Shown: positions 51,302 through 60,707, counted from the stretch's first letter. The stretch is 64,000 nucleotides of DNA from Herbidospora sakaeratensis (GCF_001570525.1 NZ_BBXC01000019.1:143953-207952), one strand, 5' to 3'. Notes: generated from the letters alone by a model not told the origin. Made by a program: numbers and translations.

Positions 51302-53104
51302 ATGGTGTCGATCCGGCTGCTCGGGCCGCCCGCCGTCGAGCTCGCGGAGCTCGACGGCCGGCCGGCGAAGCCGCCGCGCGGCCGGAAGGCGTGGGCCCTG
51401 CTCGCCTATCTGCTGCTGGCCGAGCGGCCGCCCAGCCGCAAGCGCCTCGCCGAGCTGCTGTTCGGCGACGCCGACGACCCGCTCGGCGCGCTGCGCTGGA
51501 CGCTGGCCGAACTGCGCCGGGCGCTGGGCCTCCGAGAGGCCCTCGGGGGCGACCCGGTGCGCACCGACTTCGGCGAGGACGTCACGGTCGACGTGCACGT
51601 CCTCCTCGACCAGGACGCCGATCCGGCGCCGCTGCTCGAACTCGGGGGAGAACTGCTCGAGGGTGTGCACCTGGCGTCCTCCCTCGAGTTCGAGTCCTGG
51701 CTCCTGGTGGCCCGCCACCGGGTGGCCGGCATGGTCGAGGCCCGGCTCCGGCAGGCCGCCGCGCGGCTGCTGGCCGCCGGCCGGGCGAAAGAGGCGGTCG
51801 TGTACGCCGCCCGCGCGGTCGAGCACAACCCGCTCGACGAGGGCAACCACGAGCTGCTGGTACGCAGCCTCACCATGGCCGGCGACCGGCCCGCCGCGCT
51901 GAAGCAGGTCGCCGTGTGCGAAGACCTGATGCGGCGCGAGCTGGGCGTGCAGACCTCCCCCGCGTTGCGGGAGGCGGTCACGGTCGGCTCCGATTCGCCG
52001 ATGTTGCCGCCGCTCAGCGGCCGGGCCGCCGCGGTCAGCCAGCTCGACGCGGGCCGGGCCGCGATCATGGCGGGAGCCGTCACGGCCGGCGTCCAGTGCC
52101 TGCGGACGGCGGTCGCCGAGGCGTCCCGGACGGGCGACGCGGGGCTGAAGGCGCGGGCCTACTGCGCGCTCGGCAGCGCCCTCGTCCACGCCCTGCAGGG
52201 ACGTGACGAGGAGGGGTCGCTGGCGCTGCACGAGGCGATCCTGCACGCCGAAGCCTCGGGCGACCGGTCGGTCGCGGTGACCGCCCACCGGGAGCTCGGC
52301 TTCGTCGAGGTCAAGGCGGGCCGGCGGACCGCCGCCACCATGTGGCTGACCAAGGCGGCCGCGATGGCGCAGACCGACGCCGAGACGGCGGCGATCTGCG
52401 GGGTGCTCGGCCAGAACACCTCCGACCAGGGCGACTACCGGGCCGCGATCGGCCACCTGGAGGAGTCGATCGAGCGGGCCGCCCGCTGCGGCCACCACAA
52501 GCAGCACGCGTGGTCGTTGTCGATTCTGGGCCGCGTCCACCTGATGCGCGACGAACGTTCGCAGGCCCACACGGTGCTGCGGCGGTCGCTGGAGCTGACC
52601 GAGGAGCAGCGCTGGATGGCGTTCCTCCCGTGGCCGACCGCGCTGCGCGCCGAGATCGACCTGCGCATGGGCGACGTCGAGGCCGCCGCCGACGGCCTCG
52701 AACGGGCATGGGTGCTGGCCTGCCAGGTCGAAGACCCGTGCTGGGAGGGCACCGCCGCGCGGGGGCTGGGCCTGCTCAGCCGCAACCGCGGCGAGTACGC
52801 GGCGGCGCTGCGCTGGTTCGGCCAGGCGACCGACAGCTGCAACCGGCTGCCCGACCGCTACCAGTGGGTGCACGCCAACGTGCTCGACGCGACGATCGCC
52901 TGCGCGCTCGACGCCGGCGACGTCGAGCGGGCGCGCCCGCTCGTCACCACGCTCGGGTCGCTGGCGGCCCGGTGCGACATGCGCGAATGGGTGGTGCGCG
53001 CCCATCTGCACCGCGCCCGTCTCGGGGACCGGACGGCGCTCGCCTCCGCGCGGTTGCTCGGGGCCGGGATCGACAACCCCGCCCTCGCCGCGCTGCTTCG
53101 ATAG
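51302..53104 (+). CDS. SARP/BTAD-type regulator with TPR-like C-terminus
   Basis: A 600-residue regulator. A winged-helix domain (about 1-90: VSIRLLGPPAVEL..., with RGRKAWALLAYLLLAERPPS) precedes a BTAD helical domain (about 95-225, RLRQAAARLLAAGRAKEAVV to QVAVCEDLMRRELGV) and a C-terminal half of helical TPR-like repeats. No NB-ARC ATPase is present. It stands first in the forward gene set beside the NRPS-like cluster and is the best candidate for its activator. The start ATG 51302 leaves 44 bp to the rhodanese stop. Confidence 0.88.
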   Translation: MVSIRLLGPPAVELAELDGRPAKPPRGRKAWALLAYLLLAERPPSRKRLAELLFGDADDPLGALRWTLAELRRALGLREALGGDPVRTDFGEDVTVDVHVLLDQDADPAPLLELGGELLEGVHLASSLEFESWLLVARHRVAGMVEARLRQAAARLLAAGRAKEAVVYAARAVEHNPLDEGNHELLVRSLTMAGDRPAALKQVAVCEDLMRRELGVQTSPALREAVTVGSDSPMLPPLSGRAAAVSQLDAGRAAIMAGAVTAGVQCLRTAVAEASRTGDAGLKARAYCALGSALVHALQGRDEEGSLALHEAILHAEASGDRSVAVTAHRELGFVEVKAGRRTAATMWLTKAAAMAQTDAETAAICGVLGQNTSDQGDYRAAIGHLEESIERAARCGHHKQHAWSLSILGRVHLMRDERSQAHTVLRRSLELTEEQRWMAFLPWPTALRAEIDLRMGDVEAAADGLERAWVLACQVEDPCWEGTAARGLGLLSRNRGEYAAALRWFGQATDSCNRLPDRYQWVHANVLDATIACALDAGDVERARPLVTTLGSLAARCDMREWVVRAHLHRARLGDRTALASARLLGAGIDNPALAALLR

Positions 53105-53116
53105 GAAACAGGGGAA

Positions 53117-53908
53117 ATGTACGATTCGACGGCCTGGACGCTGGTCGACGAGGGGTGGGGCCGCCGCGCGGTCGACTTCGCGACGCTCAGCGAACCGGGG
53201 AACTGCAGAGAATACGTCGCCATGCACCAGCACCTGGGCATCGGCGACGGCGACCGGATCCTCGACGTCGCCTGCGGCGCGGGGCTGGCCCTGGAACTGG
53301 CCACCGTCCGGGGCGCCGAGGGCGCGGGCATCGACGCCTCGGCCCGGCTGGTCGCGGTGGCCCGCGACCGCAACCCCGGCGCGGACGTCCGCGTCGGCGA
53401 CATGCACGACCTGCCCTGGGACGACGCGTCGTTCGACGCCGTGACCAGCTTCCGGGGCGTCTGGGGCACCACGCCGCTCGCGCTGCGCGAGATCCACCGG
53501 GTGCTGAAGCCCGGCGGCCGGGTCGGGCTGACGGTGTGGGGGCACATCAAGAAGTCGCCGGGCGCGTGGGCGCTGGCGCCGTTCCGGCTGGCCACCGAGC
53601 CGAAGGTGGACAACCAGCGGAACATGGTCGCCCTCGGCCGCCCCGGAGCCGGTGAGCAGGTGCTGGAGGCGTCCGGGTTCACCGGCGTGCGGCGGGTGAC
53701 GGTGCCGTTCGCGTGGGAGTTCGCCGACCCGGCGACCTACGCGCGGGCGCTGGCGTCGACCGGGCCGGCGTACGAGGCGATCCAGAACATCGGCGAGGAC
53801 GCGTTCGCCGACGCCGCGATCAAGGGGGCCGAAGAACGGCTGCGGGCCGGCCTGCCGCTCCGGGCGAGCATCGACGTGGTCGGCTACCTGGCCCGGAAGG
53901 AGGCGTGA
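53117..53908 (+). CDS. Class I SAM-dependent methyltransferase (UbiE/COQ5-like)
   Basis: A 263-residue methyltransferase: ILDVACGAGLALELATV is the SAM loop, GIDASARLVAVARDRNP the next strand, and HRVLKPGGRVGLTVWG the core motif. Its place right after the SARP gene (12 bp) and coupled to the next gene by a TGATG overlap suggests it tailors the cluster's product by O-, N- or C-methylation. The substrate is unknown. Confidence 0.88.
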   Translation: MYDSTAWTLVDEGWGRRAVDFATLSEPGNCREYVAMHQHLGIGDGDRILDVACGAGLALELATVRGAEGAGIDASARLVAVARDRNPGADVRVGDMHDLPWDDASFDAVTSFRGVWGTTPLALREIHRVLKPGGRVGLTVWGHIKKSPGAWALAPFRLATEPKVDNQRNMVALGRPGAGEQVLEASGFTGVRRVTVPFAWEFADPATYARALASTGPAYEAIQNIGEDAFADAAIKGAEERLRAGLPLRASIDVVGYLARKEA

Positions 53909-54477
53909 TGAGCAGCTTCCTGGCCGACATGGAGGCCGACCCGGCCGAGGCCGAGGTCGATCTCGAGGAGCTCGGGTACGTCATGAACGCCACCCGCTTC
54001 TGGGGCTACCGGCCCGAGGTGGCCGAGGGCATCTTCGGCCTGGCCCGGCAGGTCACCCGCGAGATGCCGCTGCGGTTGCGGGGCGTCATGGTGGCCGCCT
54101 GCGCGGTCGCCTACGGCAACTCCTACTGCGCGCTGGCCTGGGGCAACAAGCTGGCGGCCTGGGCCGACGCCGAGACGGCGGCCTCGGTGCTCACGGGCGA
54201 CGACGCCGGCCTGTCCGAGGCCGAGCGCGCCGTCGCGGCATGGACCCGCAAGGTCACCCGGCGGCCCCACGCGACGACCGAGGACGACGTACGGGAACTG
54301 CGGGACGCCGGTTTCACCGACGCGCAGATCTTCGACCTCACCACGTTCGTGGCGTTGCGCATCGCCTTCTCCACCGTGAACGACGCGCTCGGCCTGCGGC
54401 CGGACGCGCAGTTGCGGACCTCCACCCCCGAGGGCATCCTCGCGGCGGTCGACTTCGGCCGCCCGATCGCCGATTAG
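53908..54477 (+). CDS. AhpD/carboxymuconolactone decarboxylase-fold protein
   Basis: A 189-residue helical protein of the AhpD-like superfamily. The usual CxxC...H active site reads AYGNSYCALAWGN: only the second Cys is kept, the first is Asn and the His is absent. Peroxidase activity by a disulfide is therefore unlikely; it may bind a ligand or have another role. It is translationally coupled to the methyltransferase. Its stop overlaps the opposite condensation gene by four bases. Confidence 0.75.
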   Translation: MSSFLADMEADPAEAEVDLEELGYVMNATRFWGYRPEVAEGIFGLARQVTREMPLRLRGVMVAACAVAYGNSYCALAWGNKLAAWADAETAASVLTGDDAGLSEAERAVAAWTRKVTRRPHATTEDDVRELRDAGFTDAQIFDLTTFVALRIAFSTVNDALGLRPDAQLRTSTPEGILAAVDFGRPIAD

Positions 54478-55739
54478 ACCGCCGCGACCAGCCGGGCCTC
54501 GACGCCGCGCAACATCGACTCCACCGTGGCCCGGGGCAGGTAGGCGGTGTCGGCGATGATGCTCAGCAGGCCGGTGCCCGCGTCGGCGCCGACGGTGAAG
54601 AACACCTTGAACCTGACGCCCGGCCAGGCGTTCTCCGTGTACGTCCGGGTCTTCGCCACCGACAGGTCGGCGTCGGCCGGGAGGGCCGGCCAGCCCGGGG
54701 AGGCCCGGCGGTCGTTGAAGAAGGCGTCCAGGTCGTGCCCGCCGGCCTTCTCCCGCATCACGGTCATCGCGGCCGGGTCGTAGTGGGCGTTGCGGTACGC
54801 CTGCAGGGCGGCCCGGTGGGTGGTGCGGCAGAACTCGGCGAAGTCGGGGCCGGGACGGTCGAGCACGAGCAGGGCGTCCTGGCCGACCGTGCCGACCATC
54901 TCCCGGGTCCGGGCGTCGCGGCGGTTGTTGTGCACGAGCTGCATGACCACCCGCGACCGCGTGTTGACGCCGGCCAGCGCCTCGGCGCAGGCGGCCAGGA
55001 TCACGCTGGTCGAGCTGACCGTGAGCCGGTTCGACAACCGGGTGGCGGCCACCGCCAGAGCGGGCGAGTCCATGATGACCTCGATGAACCGGGGGTCCTC
55101 CGGCTCGCCGGGCGGATGGTCGAAGACCTCGACCGGGACGTCGCGGAGCACGTCGCGCCAGTAGGCGATCGACCGCGTCGACCGGGCCTGCCAGGCGTCG
55201 GACGACTCCAGCCCGGCCTGGTCGCGGGGCTGCCACGCCACCGGCGGCAGCTCGGCCCCTCTCAGCAGGGCCTTCCACTCCTCGGCCAGCAGGGCCAGGG
55301 CGTGGTAGTCGACGGCCAGATGGGTGAAGACGCAGGCCAGCGCGAACGGGCGGCCGTCCTTGAGCACGACCGTGCAGCGCAGCGGCCATTCCGCGCCGTG
55401 GTCGAAGACGGTGTGCGCCATCTCGCCGGCCACCCGCTCGGCCACCCGGAGCCCGCGTTCGGCCCCGGCCTCGACGAGCTCGATCTCCAGCACGCCCTCG
55501 CGGCTGACCCGCTGCCCGGCGTCGGAGAAGGTGGTCCGCAGGGTCTCGTGCCGTTCGATCAGCACCCGCAGCGCGTCGAGCACGGTGGAGAGCTCGCGGC
55601 GGCCGTAGACCGGGAAGACGAAGGGGCAGTTCAGGTAGTTCTGGCTGGCGCCCATCAGGTGCACGGCCCGCCACATCAGCCGCTGCCCCCAGGTCATCGG
55701 CGCCTCGCCCTCCGTGGCGCCGACGAACTCGATCTTCAT
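54474..55739 (-). CDS. Free-standing condensation-domain protein
   Basis: A 421-residue condensation-fold protein. The chloramphenicol-acetyltransferase-like fold starts WGQRLMWRAVHLMG, and the HHxxxDG site reads THLAVDY: the second (catalytic) His and Asp are kept, the first His is Thr, the Gly is Tyr. A DFGN-like motif is not clear. It may form an amide or ester between two carrier-bound or free partners. The start ATG 55739 overlaps the ACP stop as ATGA. It is the last gene of the four-gene unit. Confidence 0.85.
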   Translation of the reverse strand: MKIEFVGATEGEAPMTWGQRLMWRAVHLMGASQNYLNCPFVFPVYGRRELSTVLDALRVLIERHETLRTTFSDAGQRVSREGVLEIELVEAGAERGLRVAERVAGEMAHTVFDHGAEWPLRCTVVLKDGRPFALACVFTHLAVDYHALALLAEEWKALLRGAELPPVAWQPRDQAGLESSDAWQARSTRSIAYWRDVLRDVPVEVFDHPPGEPEDPRFIEVIMDSPALAVAATRLSNRLTVSSTSVILAACAEALAGVNTRSRVVMQLVHNNRRDARTREMVGTVGQDALLVLDRPGPDFAEFCRTTHRAALQAYRNAHYDPAAMTVMREKAGGHDLDAFFNDRRASPGWPALPADADLSVAKTRTYTENAWPGVRFKVFFTVGADAGTGLLSIIADTAYLPRATVESMLRGVEARLVAAV

Positions 55740-55972
55740 TTGAGCGCCGCGACCAGGGTGTCGACGTCCTCGAACGACGACAGGTCGCCGCTGAGGTCGA
55801 TCTCCAGGCCGAAGACGTCCTCGATGGTGTCGATCAGGCTGATCCTGGCCAGCGACGTCAGCCCGAGGGCCGACAGCGTGTGCCGTCCGGACAGCACCTC
55901 GTCGGGGCTGATCGTGCCGTTGGAGGCGGCCGCGATCATGTCCGCCAGCCGGACCCTGAGCTCTTCGGTCAT
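55736..55972 (-). CDS. Acyl/peptidyl carrier protein
   Basis: A 78-residue free carrier protein. The phosphopantetheine attachment Ser is S40 in SALGLTSLARI, with the helices of the usual four-helix bundle around it (LRVRLADMIAAASNGTI, ISLIDTIEDVFGLEIDL). It lies between the large NRPS-like gene and the condensation gene, overlapping both by four bases. It is likely the acceptor loaded by the AMP ligase. Confidence 0.9.
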   Translation of the reverse strand: MTEELRVRLADMIAAASNGTISPDEVLSGRHTLSALGLTSLARISLIDTIEDVFGLEIDLSGDLSSFEDVDTLVAALK

Positions 55973-58900
55973 GCCATCTCCAGATCAAGCAGTTCCTCGA
56001 CGGCCAGTGCGAGTCCGGCCACGGTCGGCCGTTCGAAGACCGTTCTTATCGGTACGTCCAACTCCAGCGCCTCCCGCAGCCGCACGGCCACCCGCAGGGC
56101 CAGCAGCGAGTGTCCCCCGAGGGCGAAGAAGTCGTCGAGGGCGCCGATCTCCGGCAGCCCGAGCAGGTCGGCCCACACGTCGGCGACCAGCGTCTCGGCG
56201 TCGGTGCGGGGTTCGACGAACTCGGCCGTCACCCCGGGCGGCGGGTCGGCCGGGCGGGCCCCGCCGACGAACTCCAGCCGTCCGTCGGGGCGACGCCTGA
56301 CCCGGGCGCCGGTACGGTGCAAATCGCCCGTTGCCAGCCCGATTTCGCCGAGGCACAGCTCACCGGGCGACCCCGGCGGCACCGGCTCGCCCCACGGCCC
56401 GAGCACGTGGGCGACCGCCGCGGTCCCGGCCGCCGGTTCCGGCCAGGCGACCGGCTCGCCGGCGGCCAGCTCGGCGTAGCTGATCTCCCCGTCGTCGCAG
56501 ACCAGCGTGGTCGACGGGCCAGGTGTGAACGAGAAGGGCTCCTCGGCCGCCAAGGGCAACGTCGAGATCGGCCTCGACGGGTCGGCCGCGACGCCTTCGA
56601 GGAGCAGGGTGAACCGGCGGGCGAGCTCGCCGACCGTCTCGGCCCGGAACAGGGTCGCGTCGTAGCCGAAGACCACGAGCAGGCCGTCGTCCTGCCGCCA
56701 CGCCTCCAGCGCGAGGCCGACCCTGGCCGGCCGGCGGCCGACGTCGAACGGCTCCACCCGCAGGTCGCCGGCCCGCTCGGGCGCGTCGGGCCGGTCGTGC
56801 AGGACCACCGTCGTCTGGAGCAGGTCGCCGCCGACCTCCTCGAACGGCACGGCGCCGTGGACTTGCGCCGCCAGCGCGGTCTCCGCGGTGGCCGCCAGGT
56901 GGTCGGTGAACGCGGGATCGCCGGTCAGGTCGGCCCGCAGGACCAGGACGTCGGTGAGATTCCCGATGATCGGCTGGAACTCGGCGTGGTCGCGGACGGG
57001 CCGGGGCGTACCGACGACGACGTCCTGCTGCCCCGAGTGCCGGGCCAGGAAGACCTGGTAGGCCGCCGCGAGCACGGTCGGCAACGACGCGTCGAGCCGT
57101 TCGAGCCCGGCGACGACGTGCTCCGGCAGGTGGAACCGGTGGCGGGCCCCGATCGGCGGCCCGTCCCCGGGCAGGTCGGCCGGCAACTCGGTGGGGGCCG
57201 CGCCCGCGAGTTGCGCCCGCCAGTGGTCGACCGACGGGCCGGGCAACGACGCCGCCGCCTCCACGAACCGAAGAGCCAGGTCAGGTAGCTCTTCGCCGTC
57301 GTAGAGGGCGAGCAGGTCGGCGCGCAGCACCCCGAGCGACCACTCGTCGGCCACGATCTGGTGCAGGACGACGCAGAGCACGTGGTCGTCGGGGCCGAGC
57401 TCGGCCAGCACCACCCGCAGCGGCGGCTCGGTCAGGTCGAACGGCGCGCCGACACGCTCGGCGACCTCCTCGACGTCACAGGACGACTCGATCGGCACCG
57501 GCCCGGGCGGCCGCACCCGCGCCTCCGGGCCGTCGTGGAAGGACGTCCGCAGGCTCTCGTGCCGGGCCGCCACCCCGTCGACCGCCACCTGGAGCCGCTC
57601 GCGGTCGAGGGGCCCGCGTAATCGCAGCGCCAGGTGCAGGTTGTGCGACGCGTCGGCCGGATCGAACCGGTGCAGGAACCACAACCGCTGCTGCGCGGGC
57701 GTCAGCGGCGGCACGGCCCCGGCCGGCTCGATGGTCCCGTCGTCGCGGTAACGGGCCAGGTCGCCGGTCCGGTAGAGCCGGTCGTCCGGCGCGCCGAACG
57801 GGTCGCGTACGAACCGCTCGGAGGTCAGCTCGGGCCGCCACCGGTAGCCGGCCGCCACGCCCGCGCCGCCGATGCACACCTCGCCCCGCACGCCGATCGG
57901 CACCAGCCGCGCCTGCCCGTCGAGCAGGCGGACGGTGGTGTTGGCGATCGGCCGCCCGCCGAAGGTGCTCCAGATCGTCGTCTCGGCCGAACCGTGGACG
58001 CCGACCACCCGGTCGAACCGCTGCCCGAGTTCGGGCGCGGGCAGCCCCTCGCCGACCGTCACCGCCGTCGCGCCGGAGATCCCGCCCGGCAGCAGCCGCC
58101 GCCACACCGAGGGCGTGGCCTGCACGAACGTCACGTTTTGCGCCGTGGCGAGAGCGGCGAGGGCCTCCGGGTCGCGGAGCGCCCCCGTCCCCGCGATGAC
58201 CACCCGGCCGCCGGTGATCAGCGGCAGGAAGAACTCCAGCGCCGCGACGTCGGACGCCGGCGAGGTGAGCGCCAGCCACCGGTCGCCGGGGCCCGGCCCG
58301 AGCAGGTCCCGCATCGACAGCAGCAGGTTCGCCAGGTTCCCGTGGGTGACCTCGACGCCCTTCGGCCGCCCGGCCGAGGCCGGGGTGTAGACGACGTAGG
58401 CGAGCTCGTCGGGGGCGATCAGCCGCAGGTAGCCCTCGTGGTCGTCGGCCCGCGCGTCGCTCAGCACCAGCTTCGGCTGGGCGTCGTCCACGATGTAGTC
58501 GGCGCGCTCGGCCGGGTGGCCGGGATCGAGCGGCAGGTACGCCGCCCCGGTCCGCTGCACGGCCAGCAGCGCGATCAGCAGGTCGTCGGAGCGGGGGATC
58601 TTGACCGCCACGAGGTCGCCGGGGCCGATGCCGAGCCGCCGCAGCCGGCCGGCCAGCCGCCCGGCGGCCATGTCGAGTTCGGCGTAGGTCAGCGTGCGGT
58701 CGTCGTACCAGACCGCGACCGCGTGCGGCGTTCTCCGCACCTGGGCCGCGAACAGCTCGGGCAGGGTGACCGGCGGGTAGGCGACCTCGGTGTCGTTCCA
58801 GGTGACGAGCAGCTTCTCCCGGTCGGCGGGCGGGATGACGTCGAGCTCCCCGACGGCGACCCCGGGCTCGGCGGCGGCGTGCGCGAGCAGCGTGCCCAGG

Positions 58901-59229
58901 GCGTCCCGGAACCGGGCGACGGGCGTGTCGAGGTCGAACCGCAACCGGGCGCCGGGCCCGTCGACCTCCGGGAGCGTGCCGCGGACCTGCGCCCGCACCT
59001 CCCGCGCGAAGTCGTCGAAGGGCAGCGTGTCACGCGGCCAGGTGACGACCGGCAGCTCCTCGACGAGGACGGCCGGGGTCTCGGCGCCGTACCGGAACAA
59101 CAGGGCGTGCACGCCCGCCAGCAGCGCCTCGAACGTCGTCACCCCGGCCGTCTCCGCGACGGCGGCGGCCGAGGCGACCATCGTGTCGTCGCCCTCGAAT
59201 CGGACCGGCAGGTGGTGGGCCGTCATCAT
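55969..59229 (-). CDS. Eroded NRPS-like protein: partial C, A core, C, A remnant, PCP
   Basis: A 1086-residue protein. Residues 1-130 look like the tail of a condensation domain; an adenylation core follows (about 145-455) up to LYRTGDLARYRDDG, but the A8-A10 part with the catalytic Lys is missing. The phosphate loop reads YTPASAGRPKG instead of YTSGSTGRPKG. Next is a full condensation domain (about 465-880; begins PLTPAQQRLWFLHRF) whose HHxxxDG site reads HQIVADE. A 110-residue fragment of a second A domain comes next, then a PCP with GGHSLL. No thioesterase. ATG 59229 overlaps the ligase stop as ATGA. Confidence 0.85.
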   Translation of the reverse strand: MMTAHHLPVRFEGDDTMVASAAAVAETAGVTTFEALLAGVHALLFRYGAETPAVLVEELPVVTWPRDTLPFDDFAREVRAQVRGTLPEVDGPGARLRFDLDTPVARFRDALGTLLAHAAAEPGVAVGELDVIPPADREKLLVTWNDTEVAYPPVTLPELFAAQVRRTPHAVAVWYDDRTLTYAELDMAAGRLAGRLRRLGIGPGDLVAVKIPRSDDLLIALLAVQRTGAAYLPLDPGHPAERADYIVDDAQPKLVLSDARADDHEGYLRLIAPDELAYVVYTPASAGRPKGVEVTHGNLANLLLSMRDLLGPGPGDRWLALTSPASDVAALEFFLPLITGGRVVIAGTGALRDPEALAALATAQNVTFVQATPSVWRRLLPGGISGATAVTVGEGLPAPELGQRFDRVVGVHGSAETTIWSTFGGRPIANTTVRLLDGQARLVPIGVRGEVCIGGAGVAAGYRWRPELTSERFVRDPFGAPDDRLYRTGDLARYRDDGTIEPAGAVPPLTPAQQRLWFLHRFDPADASHNLHLALRLRGPLDRERLQVAVDGVAARHESLRTSFHDGPEARVRPPGPVPIESSCDVEEVAERVGAPFDLTEPPLRVVLAELGPDDHVLCVVLHQIVADEWSLGVLRADLLALYDGEELPDLALRFVEAAASLPGPSVDHWRAQLAGAAPTELPADLPGDGPPIGARHRFHLPEHVVAGLERLDASLPTVLAAAYQVFLARHSGQQDVVVGTPRPVRDHAEFQPIIGNLTDVLVLRADLTGDPAFTDHLAATAETALAAQVHGAVPFEEVGGDLLQTTVVLHDRPDAPERAGDLRVEPFDVGRRPARVGLALEAWRQDDGLLVVFGYDATLFRAETVGELARRFTLLLEGVAADPSRPISTLPLAAEEPFSFTPGPSTTLVCDDGEISYAELAAGEPVAWPEPAAGTAAVAHVLGPWGEPVPPGSPGELCLGEIGLATGDLHRTGARVRRRPDGRLEFVGGARPADPPPGVTAEFVEPRTDAETLVADVWADLLGLPEIGALDDFFALGGHSLLALRVAVRLREALELDVPIRTVFERPTVAGLALAVEELLDLEMA

Positions 59230-60689
59230 GTCCGTCCCGAAGGCGTGTCGGCCGGCCCGATCAAATCGAGCAGGCGGGGTTTCACCACCTTGCCGAGGTG
59301 GTTCTTGGGCAACTCGGCCACGAACATCAGCCGGCTGGGGAGCTCGTGCGGCGCGAGCCGGTCGAGCAGGAAGGTGCGCAGCTCGGCGGGGGTCACCGGC
59401 GCGCGGGTCACCACGGCCGCCCCGGTCACCCGGCCGAGCACCGGGTGCGGCAGCCCGGCCACGGCCGCCTCGGCGACCGCCGGGTGCTCGTGCAGCGCCG
59501 CCTCGACCTGGAGCGTCGAGACCTTGTGCGCGCCCGACTCGATGACGTCGCTCTCCCGGTCGACCAGGTAGAGGTAGCCGTCGTCGTCGAGGTAGCCGAG
59601 GTCGCCCATGCGCACCCAGCCGTCGCGGAACACCCGGTCGGTGGCCTGCCGGTCGCCGTAGTAGACCCGGCAGCGGGCGGGCGGGCGCAACCAGACCTCG
59701 CCGGTCTCCCCGGTCTTCACCGGATCGCCGTCGGGCGTCTGGATCCGCAGGTCGCCGCCGTGCGTGGGGCGGCCGACCGAGGCGGGCCGGGCCGGGTCGA
59801 CGATCATCGCCGTCTGCGCGGGCGCGGCCTCGGTCGAGGTGTAGTAGTTGACGATCGTCGCGTTCGGGAACGCGTCGACCATCCCGGCCGCCACGCTGGG
59901 CGGCAGGTTCGCGGCCGTCGAGCCGAGCAGCCTGACCGAGCCGAAGTCGTGGCGTTCGTGCACGCCCGCGTTGAGCAGCTGGATCGCGTGCGCCGGGACC
60001 ACGAACACCGTGCCGACCCGATGGATCTCGATGAGCCGGGCGAAGCGCCCCGGCGTGAACATCGGCGTCGTCAGCGCCGCCGGGCGGGCGTCGAGCGCGT
60101 TGACCAGCATGGTCTGCCCGGCGTTGGTGCCGATCGGGAAGGCGTGCAGGAAGTGCCGCGAATGGGCGAGCTTGCGGTAGCGCGGATCGGCGCCGAAGGC
60201 CAGGTTGGCGTGGGTCGCGCCGACCCCCTTGGCCCGGCCGGTCGTGCCGGAGGTGTAGATGATCTGGGCCAGCTGGTCGGGCCCGAGACCCCGTCGCATG
60301 GGGGCGGTGTCGTTCGCGGCCAGCTCGGCCGCGGTGTCCTTGGAGATCGTCTGTACGACCCCGCAGTCGGCCATCGCGTGGTCGAGCTCGGCCGGGGCCG
60401 ACCGCTCCGAGAGCGGCACCGCCACGCCGCCCGCCCGCAGCACCCCGCACCAGGCGACCGCGTAGTCGATCCAGTCGCGCTCCCCGAAGACGAGCGCCAC
60501 CCGGTCGCCGGGCGACAACCCGCGCTCCACGAGGGACCGGGCGGTCGCGTCAGCCCGGCGGTCCCAGTCGCCGAACGTGATCTCCCCGACGTCGGCCACC
60601 ACGATCGCCGTCTTCGCTGACTGCTCGGCGGCGCGGCGGGCGAGCAGGTCGGGAAGCGTGAGGTCTCGGTCAACCCGCACGGCCACCAC
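59226..60689 (-). CDS. Acyl-CoA/AMP ligase (adenylate-forming)
   Basis: A 487-residue adenylating enzyme with the phosphate loop IIYTSGTTGRAKG, VNYYTSTEA, VRMGDLGYLDDDGYLYLVDR and a complete C-terminal domain including the catalytic Lys in PKNHLGKVVK. Unlike the NRPS A domain it looks fully active. It probably activates a carboxylic acid and loads the free carrier protein. The start is uncertain: GTG 60689, 60686, 60680 and 60734 are in frame. A 14-bp palindrome sits just upstream. It heads the four coupled genes. Confidence 0.87.
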   Translation of the reverse strand: MVAVRVDRDLTLPDLLARRAAEQSAKTAIVVADVGEITFGDWDRRADATARSLVERGLSPGDRVALVFGERDWIDYAVAWCGVLRAGGVAVPLSERSAPAELDHAMADCGVVQTISKDTAAELAANDTAPMRRGLGPDQLAQIIYTSGTTGRAKGVGATHANLAFGADPRYRKLAHSRHFLHAFPIGTNAGQTMLVNALDARPAALTTPMFTPGRFARLIEIHRVGTVFVVPAHAIQLLNAGVHERHDFGSVRLLGSTAANLPPSVAAGMVDAFPNATIVNYYTSTEAAPAQTAMIVDPARPASVGRPTHGGDLRIQTPDGDPVKTGETGEVWLRPPARCRVYYGDRQATDRVFRDGWVRMGDLGYLDDDGYLYLVDRESDVIESGAHKVSTLQVEAALHEHPAVAEAAVAGLPHPVLGRVTGAAVVTRAPVTPAELRTFLLDRLAPHELPSRLMFVAELPKNHLGKVVKPRLLDLIGPADTPSGRT

Positions 60690-60693
60690 CGTT

Positions 60694-60707
60694 TCGAAAT
60701 ATTTCGA
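60694..60707. promoter_or_regulatory. Palindrome TCGAAATATTTCGA upstream of the AMP ligase
   Basis: A perfect 14-bp palindrome directly before the likely ligase starts, between the TetR stop and the biosynthetic genes. It may be the operator of the TetR protein or another regulator. Confidence 0.5.

Noticed and set aside
59229..60450. Extension of the NRPS-like frame upstream of ATG 59229
   Set aside because: This frame is out of register with, and fully inside, the AMP ligase gene. Its translation is low-complexity.
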